Part shown: positions 35,336 to 42,594 of the stretch, piece after piece
Layout of the letters: each line of letters opens with the position of its first letter
Position numbering within the stretch: the first letter of the stretch is position 1
Source of the DNA: Paenibacillus sp. 1_12
GTDB lineage: Bacteria; Bacillota; Bacilli; Paenibacillales; NBRC-103111
Direction of reading: 5' to 3'
DNA: 64,000 nucleotides
Assembly (NCBI RefSeq): GCF_900114475.1
Contig: NZ_FOTE01000002.1
Span: forward strand, 186,001 to 250,000
Notes under the pieces: model-generated
Seen by the model: the letters and a program-made list of their open reading frames with translations, nothing else
The model's database searches: none
Told to the model about the DNA's origin: nothing
Program-made: the position numbers and the translations under genes

Positions 35336-35896
35336 TTAAAAGCTTCCTGTCAGCTTATATGTCTGCCATGCGTACAAAGCGGTAATGGTTTTGGCATCGC
35401 TAATTCGCTGCTCACGCATATATTGCTGGGCCTGCTCAAGCGTGATGCTCTCCACATCAAGAAATTCATCTTCATCCAGTTGTGCGTCACCTTTGGTTAA
35501 TTGATCTGCAACGTACAAATGAATAATTTCATCCGCAAAGCCGGGAGAGGTGTAAAACGAGCATAACAGCTTCATCGTATCACAGCTATACCCTGTTTCT
35601 TCCTTCAGCTCCCGCTTTGCTGCTTCCAAAGGATCTTCACCCGCATCAAGCTTCCCTGCCGGAATTTCGATCTGGTTTCTTTCCAGCGGCTTGCGATACT
35701 GCTCTACAACGAGCATCTTATCATCCACTATTGCCAATACAGCTACAGCTCCAGGATGCTTCACGATCTCTCTTGTTGCTGTTTTGCCATTAGGGAGACG
35801 AACTGTATCCACCTGCAGTGAAATGACTTTTCCCTGGAAAATCGGTTGTGTAGACAGGGTAACTTCTTCAAATTTATTATTATTTATTTGCGACAT
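35336..35896 (-). CDS. nudF: ADP-ribose pyrophosphatase NudF (Nudix)
   Basis: A 186-residue Nudix hydrolase. A complete Nudix box runs from Gly81 to Tyr103 (GKLDAGED...RELKEETGY), and the preceding QYRKPLERNQIEIPAG and following SPGFADEI motifs are those of ADP-ribose hydrolases. It splits ADP-ribose to AMP and ribose 5-phosphate. The ATG at 35896 lies behind GGAGGAA. It is divergent from the MciZ-like gene, and spoIIM and fur follow downstream, as in Bacillus. Confidence 0.93.
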   Translation of the reverse strand: MSQINNNKFEEVTLSTQPIFQGKVISLQVDTVRLPNGKTATREIVKHPGAVAVLAIVDDKMLVVEQYRKPLERNQIEIPAGKLDAGEDPLEAAKRELKEETGYSCDTMKLLCSFYTSPGFADEIIHLYVADQLTKGDAQLDEDEFLDVESITLEQAQQYMREQRISDAKTITALYAWQTYKLTGSF

Positions 35897-36025
35897 TATC
35901 GATTCCTCCGTTTTAAAAAACACAATTTGCTGTAATACAAATAACAGGCACTTGATTTAAGTTTAAGTATATCATAGTCACTTCCTCGTTTTATAGCAGG
36001 GTTCATGGACTCCTATTTTATTATT

Positions 36026-36055
36026 GACATAATTGCTCCCGACAGCTCATACGGT
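36026..36055 (+). promoter_or_regulatory. Candidate sigma-E promoter of the MciZ-like gene
   Basis: GACATAATT (36026-36034) and CATACGGT (36048-36055) resemble the sigma-E -35 and -10 boxes with 13 bases between them. The start codon follows about 40 bases later. MciZ is a mother-cell product in Bacillus, so this promoter type is expected. Confidence 0.5.
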
Positions 36056-36093
36056 GTAAAGAACCTATTTTACCGGAAAAGAGGGACAAGATC

Positions 36094-36342
36094 ATGAAAA
36101 CCTATGTATCGGAAAAACAGATTAGTATGGTTGGACAAGTATGGGAAATCCGCAGATATTTGGAATTGGCGCAGCAAAAGCGTTCCGAGGATACGAGCCT
36201 TTTAACCTATTTGGCGGAGCAAACCGATTATGCACACACAGCTGCATCCACGTTTGGTTCAAGTAAGGGGTTTAGTTCCGAGTCTCCAGCCAGTAATCCC
36301 ATGCAGCCTCCACAGCCGTCCCTATTCCTGCAAAATATGTAG
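36094..36342 (+). CDS. mciZ: Z-ring inhibitor MciZ-like protein, with C-terminal extension
   Basis: An 82-residue protein. Residues 9-25, KQISMVGQVWEIRRYLE, align with the core VGKAWEIRAKL of Bacillus MciZ, the 40-residue mother-cell peptide that caps FtsZ filaments. The helix continues through LLTYLAEQ. From about residue 46 the sequence is low-complexity, rich in Ser, Ala and Pro, and its last 24 codons overlap the 3' end of the opposite-strand DUF3866 gene, so the tail may be unimportant. AGAGGGA precedes the ATG. The gene is divergent from nudF. The match rests on a short motif, on position and on the promoter. Confidence 0.75.
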   Translation: MKTYVSEKQISMVGQVWEIRRYLELAQQKRSEDTSLLTYLAEQTDYAHTAASTFGSSKGFSSESPASNPMQPPQPSLFLQNM

Positions 36343-37453
36343 GGTCATCTGACAATCCCCTTCCCATTGTAAGGACAGGTAAGGAATATGAGTCCATAGA
36401 AGCCTCCCAGAGGGTCGTAGAGATTGGCGTACGCCATTCAAGCTCATGCTTGTTCACTAGCAAGGCTTGCTCTGCTTGCTGTCTTAGGTACGCACCTTGT
36501 TCTTGTGGAAGGTTAGGCAGAACTACCTTGCATCGGGTAGCGGTGATTTCTTGCAAAACAGTTAAGGTATGATGACTGATTCCATGATGTCTGGGACGTG
36601 AATCGGTGAAGCTGATTCTGGGAATAAGCCATGGAAAGCCCCCCAAAGCAACTGATGCATTCATCAACTCGCCCGTCTCCAATCCGCTGAAGCCCAATCT
36701 CGTACCCGTCCCGACATTTCCCGGTCCCATCGTTACGATTACGATGTCGGCCTGCAATACATGCTTAGCCGCTAACAACGCGGTATATTTATTAACGGCC
36801 TCTACATCTCCCCCATATGCTTGACCATATGTCACCGTACCCACAAGCCAGTTCAGCTTGCGCAGCTCAGCTGTATGGCGGCTGAAGGCCATCGGCAGTG
36901 CGCCCCCATCCGACATCACATAGGCAATACGACAAGTTATTCCGTATTCACGCGATAGCTGGAGAAGTCGACATACCGCAGCAGGCAGCATGCTGTGCAG
37001 CTCACCAATCAGAACCGCCATCCCCTGTAGTGATTGTTTATTTAAATACACTTGGTGATAAGGACTAGCTGGCTCCTCTACCGCTAGCATTGGTCGCTGA
37101 AGCGATGTGTAACGCAACTTCATAATATGCCCATGGTCGCGATCTATTGGTTTCGTTCCGGATATTAAGTGTTCATATGAGGCTTGTTCTAATGCCGGTA
37201 AAGTATATCCCCAACAGGCTTCTTCGACATTTCTGGGCAAAATCGCATGCACGATATGATACCCTCCAGTACCTAATTTTAATGAAATGGCCGTTGTATT
37301 CAGCAGCACTTGGTCGTTCACAGCCAACTCAGGATATTCGTCCGTGTAGTGAATGGCTTTGCTAACAGAACCATCCCTCATCAAGACGTTAAGCTCTTGC
37401 AGGCCATCGCGGCTTGCCAGAATTTGACTAACTGCAGCAATTTCCCATAGCAC
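36272..37453 (-). CDS. DUF3866 family protein
   Basis: A 393-residue soluble protein of unknown function. It starts with a beta-rich region that includes GTGGYHIVHAIL and KLRYTSLQRPMLAVEEPASP, and contains a Rossmann-like part with MAVLIGELHSMLPA, VTMGPGNVGTGTRLGFSG and PRISFTDSRPRHHGISHHTL, which I recognise as DUF3866. The start is a GTG at 37453, ten bases after GGGAGG. It overlaps the 3' end of the mciZ-like gene on the other strand by 71 bases. It is probably a single-gene unit. Confidence 0.78.
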   Translation of the reverse strand: MLWEIAAVSQILASRDGLQELNVLMRDGSVSKAIHYTDEYPELAVNDQVLLNTTAISLKLGTGGYHIVHAILPRNVEEACWGYTLPALEQASYEHLISGTKPIDRDHGHIMKLRYTSLQRPMLAVEEPASPYHQVYLNKQSLQGMAVLIGELHSMLPAAVCRLLQLSREYGITCRIAYVMSDGGALPMAFSRHTAELRKLNWLVGTVTYGQAYGGDVEAVNKYTALLAAKHVLQADIVIVTMGPGNVGTGTRLGFSGLETGELMNASVALGGFPWLIPRISFTDSRPRHHGISHHTLTVLQEITATRCKVVLPNLPQEQGAYLRQQAEQALLVNKHELEWRTPISTTLWEASMDSYSLPVLTMGRGLSDDPTYFAGIGTAVEAAWDYWLETRN

Positions 37454-37599
37454 TTGGACTCATCCTCCCACAGCTTTCTTTTCCAGCTTGCCTTCACTGT
37501 GTTTTAATTATATGAAGGCTTGGATAGTTGGATGATTAACAACAAACAACAATTAAGAGATTTTCAAAAATAAAAGAAAATGGAGCTCATTTCTGCAGC

Positions 37600-37632
37600 A
37601 AAAAACCGTCAGCCCAGATTCTGGAGTGACGG
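37600..37632 (-). terminator. Intrinsic terminator after the PepT-like peptidase gene
   Basis: In minus-strand sense CCGTCA pairs with TGACGG and CCAG with CTGG, separated by a two-base mismatch, followed by T6. It lies about 30 bases past the stop. Confidence 0.85.
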
Positions 37633-37663
37633 CTTGCTTATAAACAATTTTCAATCTAGAGTA

Positions 37664-38797
37664 TTACTGTTCAGCCACATCTTTAATAATTTGTACCACA
37701 GCTTCCGCTACCTTTACCATATCCTTAATCGCGATTTGCTCTGCTGTTGTATGAATATGCTCGTAGCCAACAGCCAAATTCACGGTTGGAACTCCCATGC
37801 CGTTGAAAACATTGGCATCGCTGCCTCCACCAGAATGGAACGTTCTAGGACTCAGACCGATTTTTCTCATTGCTTCCATGGCGAGCTTCACAACCGGAGC
37901 TTCTTCGTCGAACATAAATGCCGGATAAATTACCTCGCTATGAAAATCAAGCTTGGCTCCCATCTCTGCCGCCGCTTCCTTACATGCTTTATGCATGGCT
38001 TCTACCTGACGATCCAGCTTATCCTGAACGATACTGCGTGCCTCGCCCTCAAGCTCCACACGGTCCACTACAATATTCGTAGCGCCATTCACACCACCGG
38101 CGAATCGGCCGATATTGGCAGTTGTTTCTTTATCGATACGTCCAAGCGGCATCCTCGAAATCGCCTTGCTTGCTACTGTTATAGCACTAATACCGGCTTC
38201 GGGATTAACCCCTGCATGTGCTGATCGTCCGGAGAAACCTATGATGATTTTGGCTTGTGTAGGCGCCGCTACTGCAATGTCGCCAATTTGTCCGTTGGAA
38301 TCAAGAGCATATCCAAAATCAGCTTCCATCCAGCTCGGATCCATCGCACGAGCACCCTTCAACCCGGATTCCTCACCCGCTGTAATCACAAACTGGATTT
38401 GACCGTGCTTGATGTTCTGTTCCTTTAATACCCGGATAGCTTCCAACATCGCGGCCAGGCCTGCTTTATCATCGCTACCGAGAATAGTGGTTCCATCACT
38501 GCGGATAATTCCATCCTCACCAATCTGTGGCTTGATACCCTTTCCTGGTGTTACTGTATCCATGTGTGAAGTGAAAAATAATTTCGGAACCTCAGCGTCC
38601 GTTGTTGCAGCCAAAGTGCAAATCAGGTTACCGGAGCCATGTCCGATCTGAGCCGCGACATCATCCTCCACTACCTTTAACCCAAGCGCTGTAAACTTTT
38701 GCTTCAAGACCTGGCTGATTTCCTGCTCGAAACGAGTTTCACTATCCACCTGAACCAATTCAATGAATTCCGACACCAATCTTTTTTCCTGAATCAT
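37664..38797 (-). CDS. M20/M42-family peptidase, tripeptidase T-like (YqjE type)
   Basis: A 377-residue zinc aminopeptidase. The di-metal site is visible in FFTSHMDTVTPG, GSDDKAGLAAMLEAI, TAGEESGLKGAR and YEHIHTTAEQI, and the dimerisation lobe lies at about 170-285. It is closest to the YqjE/PepT-like proteins that release N-terminal residues from short peptides. The ATG at 38797 lies behind GAGGAGG. It is divergent from the small Prli42-like gene. Confidence 0.88.
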   Translation of the reverse strand: MIQEKRLVSEFIELVQVDSETRFEQEISQVLKQKFTALGLKVVEDDVAAQIGHGSGNLICTLAATTDAEVPKLFFTSHMDTVTPGKGIKPQIGEDGIIRSDGTTILGSDDKAGLAAMLEAIRVLKEQNIKHGQIQFVITAGEESGLKGARAMDPSWMEADFGYALDSNGQIGDIAVAAPTQAKIIIGFSGRSAHAGVNPEAGISAITVASKAISRMPLGRIDKETTANIGRFAGGVNGATNIVVDRVELEGEARSIVQDKLDRQVEAMHKACKEAAAEMGAKLDFHSEVIYPAFMFDEEAPVVKLAMEAMRKIGLSPRTFHSGGGSDANVFNGMGVPTVNLAVGYEHIHTTAEQIAIKDMVKVAEAVVQIIKDVAEQ

Positions 38798-38868
38798 CTC
38801 TTTCCTCCTCAGCATGATTTAAGTTAAAATAGAATTATACGACAAGCCCATATAAGGAGTTGAAATTC

Positions 38869-38964
38869 ATGCGCAACAAGCTGTTATTCAAAATTATTAT
38901 TTACGCAATGTTAGCATCCATGCTATTGTCCACTTTATTGTTTTCCTTAAATTCGTTTTTGTAG
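38869..38964 (+). CDS. prli42: Prli42-like miniprotein (stressosome membrane anchor)
   Basis: A 31-residue protein with a basic N-terminus (MRNKLLFK) and one membrane helix (about residues 9-29). Length, composition and the core IIIYAMLASMLLSTLLF fit Prli42, which in Listeria holds the stressosome at the membrane. AAGGAG lies nine bases before the ATG, and the gene starts 71 bases from the divergent peptidase. It ends 11 bases before the convergent bkdB stop. It is short and easily missed by gene finders. Confidence 0.85.
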   Translation: MRNKLLFKIIIYAMLASMLLSTLLFSLNSFL

Positions 38965-38975
38965 AAAAAACTCAA

Positions 38976-40337
38976 CTAGTACAATTTGGTTTCCTGATTA
39001 TAGGATTCCAAATTTTCTTTGATCCGCTGCAGGAATCGTCCGCATATGACTCCGTCAAGGATCCGATGATCCAGGGACAAGCACAGGTTCACCATGGACC
39101 GCACTGCGAGCATATCCTGAATGACAACCGGTTTTTTCACAATGGATTCAAAGGTGACAATAGCCGCTTGTGGATAATTGATAATAGGATAAGACAAAAT
39201 TGAACCAAAAGCTCCTGTGTTATTAACCGTAAACGTACCGCCCTGCATATCATTCAGCGTCAATTTGCCGGCTCTGGCTTTTCGGGACAACTCGTCGATT
39301 TCCCGGGCTAGACCGGCAATGCTTTTTTGATCAGCTTTTTTGATTACCGGATTGACGACAAAATCCTCCGTTCCAACAAGAAGCGTAAGATTGATATCGC
39401 GTTTTACGATAATTTTGTCAACGGCCCAAACCGAGTTCATAATCGGGAAATCTTTAAGTGCACTGACAACAGCCTTCAGCAAAAAGGAAAGATAGGTCAG
39501 GTTGATACCTTCCTGCTTTCTGAAATCGTCCTTCAGCTTATTGCGGAGCTGCACCAGATTCGTAACGTCAACTTCAATCATCGTCCAAGCATGAGGGATT
39601 TCGCTCACACTTTGGCGAGTACGGCTGGCAATCATATTCCGGATCGGTGTTACATCAATAAAGTATTCATTCCCTGGTTCTCCAGAAGGCTCTTCCACTT
39701 CAACCTTAGGCAAAGTCGGATTCTCTGAGAGGTGAATACCCGTCGTTCTCACTCTATCTCTGATTTTCTTGGCTTGGTCTGCTTCCTCAGCAGCTGCCCC
39801 ATTTGCATTTGACCGCTCTGATGCCGGAAGGCTTGTATGTGCGGTGTTCGTCTTCTGCGTGCTGGCATACTCCTCGATATCCTTACGAGTGATGCGACCG
39901 CCTAAACCCGTGCCTTGAACATTCTCAAGACGAACCCCATAATCTCCTGCAAGCTTTAATACCGCAGGTGAATAACGACCTCGCATGCTGGTATCTGCGC
40001 CCTCAGGAGCTTGAAAAGTAGTACTGCTTGCAACTGATCGGGTCTGCTCCGGCGTTGTAGATGCTGCCTCCTTTTGAAGGCTGGACGGCTCTTCGATCAG
40101 ACATATCGCTTCACCTACAGCAGCAGTCTCACCATCACCTACCAAAATTTGCACTAATCGCCCTGCAATTGGAGAAGGCATTTCTGTGGTTACTTTCTCG
40201 GTAATTAATTCGCATAATGCATCGTATTCCTCTATGTAATCACCGGGCTGTTTGAGCCATTTACCGATGGTCGCCGCAACAAGACTTTCCGCCAGATGCG
40301 GAACGGTCACTTCGGTTCCTCGTGTGTTTGGATTCAT
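38976..40337 (-). CDS. bkdB: Branched-chain 2-oxoacid dehydrogenase E2 (acyltransferase)
   Basis: A 453-residue dihydrolipoamide acyltransferase. The lipoyl domain (about 8-85) carries the target lysine 48 in LCELITEKVTTE; a Gln/Ser/Thr-rich linker leads to the E1/E3-binding domain near 121-155 (YSPAVLKLAGDYGV). The catalytic domain ends with the LSLDHRILDGV motif. The order of genes and the absence of pyruvate dehydrogenase features suggest the branched-chain complex that supplies iso- and anteiso-fatty acid primers. It starts at 40337 behind GGAGGG, and a tandem repeat of 149 bases separates it from bkdAB. Confidence 0.9.
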   Translation of the reverse strand: MNPNTRGTEVTVPHLAESLVAATIGKWLKQPGDYIEEYDALCELITEKVTTEMPSPIAGRLVQILVGDGETAAVGEAICLIEEPSSLQKEAASTTPEQTRSVASSTTFQAPEGADTSMRGRYSPAVLKLAGDYGVRLENVQGTGLGGRITRKDIEEYASTQKTNTAHTSLPASERSNANGAAAEEADQAKKIRDRVRTTGIHLSENPTLPKVEVEEPSGEPGNEYFIDVTPIRNMIASRTRQSVSEIPHAWTMIEVDVTNLVQLRNKLKDDFRKQEGINLTYLSFLLKAVVSALKDFPIMNSVWAVDKIIVKRDINLTLLVGTEDFVVNPVIKKADQKSIAGLAREIDELSRKARAGKLTLNDMQGGTFTVNNTGAFGSILSYPIINYPQAAIVTFESIVKKPVVIQDMLAVRSMVNLCLSLDHRILDGVICGRFLQRIKENLESYNQETKLY

Positions 40338-40354
40338 TGGGTTTCCCTCCTAAG

Positions 40355-40503
40355 GACTTTCTGTTAAGAAAGTCTTTATCGTAAGCGTAAACTAAGTTTT
40401 CCGTAGGAAAACTATCTTCGTAAGCATGGGCTGACTTTCTGTTAAGAAAGTCTTCATCGTAAGCGTAAACTTGGTTTTCCGTAGGAAAACTATCTTCGTA
40501 AGC
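40355..40503 (-). repeat. Tandem double-hairpin repeat between bkdAB and bkdB
   Basis: Two copies of a 78-base unit (40355 and 40433). Each unit holds two hairpins of different stem, GACTTTCT-GTTA-AGAAAGTC and GTTTTCC-GTA-GGAAAAC, and each hairpin is followed after eight or nine bases by AAGC. The unit is twice the 39-base period of the yqzK array. In mRNA sense the last hairpin ends two bases before the bkdB AGGAGG site. Confidence 0.85.
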
Positions 40504-40508
40504 ATAAC

Positions 40509-41489
40509 CTAAAATAAGGCAAGCTCCCGCATAGCATCCTTAATTTTATCCGAACTAAGCAAGTAAAACTTTTCCATCGGGGGATTCATGCCAACAGCCG
40601 GTACATCGGGAGCACATAATCTACGGATAGGAGCATCCAGCTCAAACAGCATTTCTTCAGCAATGATTGCTGATACTTCAGCACCAACGCCGCCTGTTTT
40701 GTTATCTTCATGAATAATCAATACCTTACCGGTTTTAGCAGCTGCTTCAAGAACTGCCTCCTTATCCAGAGGCTGAAGTGTCCGCAGATCCAAAATGTGT
40801 GCGCTAATGCCTTCCTTGCTAAGCTCTTCTGCCGCTTGCAGCGCATAATTCACCGTGATACCGTAGGAGATCACCGTAATATCAGTACCCTGCCGCTTGA
40901 CATCCGCTTTGCCGATTTCCACGATGTAGTCTCCATCCGGAACTTCTCCTGTAATGCCAAGGTAGCATTTTTTATGCTCAAAATATAGAACCGGGTCCGC
41001 GTCTCGAATTGCCGCCTTCATGAGTCCCTTCGCGTCGTACGGGTTAGAGGGTGCTACCATCTTTAAACCAGGTGTTCCGAAAAAAACCGACTCTGGGCAT
41101 TGTGAATGATATAGAGCACCGCCTCCTGTAGCGCCATAAGGAGCACGAATAACAATGGGACAATTCCAGTCATTGTTAGACCGGTAACGAATACGTGCCG
41201 CTTCACTAATAATTTGATTTGTTGCAGGAAATATAAAGTCGGCAAACTGCATTTCAGCAATTGGCTTCATACCGTACATTGCCGCACCGATAGCGACACC
41301 CGTAATCGCAGATTCTGCCAAAGGTGTATCCATTACCCGTTCTTCACCAAATTTGTCGCGTAAACCCTTGGTAGCATTCAGTACGCCGCCCTTGCCAACG
41401 TCCTCGCCTAGTACGAATACATTCTCGTCCCGTTCCATCTCTTCCTGCATGGCAGAGCGTATGGCCTCCAAATAAGTAATAACTGCCAT
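40509..41489 (-). CDS. bkdAB: Branched-chain 2-oxoacid dehydrogenase E1 beta
   Basis: A 326-residue transketolase-type subunit. The N-terminus AVITYLEAIRSAMQEEMERDENVFVLGEDVG and the MQFADFIFPATNQI and EDNKTGGVGAEV segments are diagnostic. With the alpha subunit it performs the thiamine-dependent decarboxylation. Its ATG shares one base with the stop of bkdAA, showing coupled translation. A GAGGTG site lies within the end of bkdAA. Confidence 0.93.
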   Translation of the reverse strand: MAVITYLEAIRSAMQEEMERDENVFVLGEDVGKGGVLNATKGLRDKFGEERVMDTPLAESAITGVAIGAAMYGMKPIAEMQFADFIFPATNQIISEAARIRYRSNNDWNCPIVIRAPYGATGGGALYHSQCPESVFFGTPGLKMVAPSNPYDAKGLMKAAIRDADPVLYFEHKKCYLGITGEVPDGDYIVEIGKADVKRQGTDITVISYGITVNYALQAAEELSKEGISAHILDLRTLQPLDKEAVLEAAAKTGKVLIIHEDNKTGGVGAEVSAIIAEEMLFELDAPIRRLCAPDVPAVGMNPPMEKFYLLSSDKIKDAMRELALF

Positions 41490-42502
41490 TACAGCACCTC
41501 CCCTTCTTCTGCATACACATGGCGCAGCGTATCCTCAGGTAAAGGAAAGGGAGCCTGATCTGCATAATGCGTAGCATCGGTTATTTCCAGCTTAAGCTTC
41601 TCCATTAGCTCTTCCTCTTGCTCATCACTCCATAATCCGCAATCGACCAAATATTTACGATATAGCGGAATACCATCCTTTGCCCGATTCTCATCGACCT
41701 CTTCCTTCGAACGATACAACATGTCATCGTCAGATGTAGAGTGCGGTGAAATTCGGTACATAACCGCCTCAATCAAAGTAGGACCATCGCCACGAATAGC
41801 CCGCTCACGCGCTTCCTTCATGACTCGATACACCTCAAGCGCATCATTGCCGTCAACCTTGACTCCTGGGAATCCGTATCCGTTAGCCCGTTCAGCAATG
41901 CTCCCGGAAATTTGCTTATGCAGCGGAACAGAAATGGCATACTGATTGTTTTCGCACATAAAAATCGCGGGCAGCTTATGAACACCGGCAAAATTGCAGC
42001 CCTCATGAAAATCCCCCTGGTTGCTTGATCCTTCACCAAAGGTAGCAAAAGCGACAAAATCCTGCTTCTTCATTTTGGCAGCCAAAGCAAAACCAACCGC
42101 ATGAGGAACCTGTGTCGTTACAGGGCTTGAGCCCGTCACAATATTCAGCTTCTTATGTCCAAAATGACCCGGCATCTGGCGTCCTCCGCTGTTCGGGTCC
42201 TCGGCCTTGGCAAACACAGACAGCATCAATTCTCGCAAGCTCATTCCAATCGAAAGCACAAATCCATAATCACGGTAGTAAGGAAGAAAATAGTCCTTGC
42301 CTTTCTCCAAAGCAAATGCGGCAGCAACCTGTGCAACCTCTTGCCCAATACCCGAAACGTGAAACCCGATCTTACCCGACCGCTGCAATAAAAAGCCGCG
42401 TTCATCAAACTTTCTTGCTTTTTGCATATATGTGTACATCTCAACTGCGCGCTCATCTGATAATCCCAGCTTGCGGTGCTTCATCATTTGTCCGATGGAC
42501 AT
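41489..42502 (-). CDS. bkdAA: Branched-chain 2-oxoacid dehydrogenase E1 alpha
   Basis: A 337-residue subunit that binds thiamine diphosphate. The ThDP motif is in FGEGSSNQGDFHEGCNFAGV...CENNQYA, and the phosphorylation-loop-like segment YRISPHSTSDDD matches branched-chain rather than pyruvate enzymes. The ATG at 42502 follows GAGAGGGG. It follows lpdA by about 90 bases in the operon lpdA-bkdAA-bkdAB-bkdB. The upstream genes ptb, bcd and buk and the regulator bkdR found in Bacillus are not here. Confidence 0.93.
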   Translation of the reverse strand: MSIGQMMKHRKLGLSDERAVEMYTYMQKARKFDERGFLLQRSGKIGFHVSGIGQEVAQVAAAFALEKGKDYFLPYYRDYGFVLSIGMSLRELMLSVFAKAEDPNSGGRQMPGHFGHKKLNIVTGSSPVTTQVPHAVGFALAAKMKKQDFVAFATFGEGSSNQGDFHEGCNFAGVHKLPAIFMCENNQYAISVPLHKQISGSIAERANGYGFPGVKVDGNDALEVYRVMKEARERAIRGDGPTLIEAVMYRISPHSTSDDDMLYRSKEEVDENRAKDGIPLYRKYLVDCGLWSDEQEEELMEKLKLEITDATHYADQAPFPLPEDTLRHVYAEEGEVL

Positions 42503-42594
42503 GGACGTAACCCCTCTCCACAATAAACTTAATACCAGGTACTAATACTTGGCACTATATATATTATAAACCGTTTCAATGATGAAAACAATTG

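Noticed and set aside
36094-36342. The whole 82-residue frame as a conserved protein
   Set aside because: Only the first half resembles MciZ; the tail is low complexity and overlaps an opposite-strand gene, so no function is claimed for it.
30409-40503. CRISPR array at the tandem repeats of 30.4 or 40.4 kb
   Set aside because: Only two to four units, the sequence between hairpins is conserved rather than spacer-like, the hairpins occur in single copies elsewhere, and no cas gene is present.
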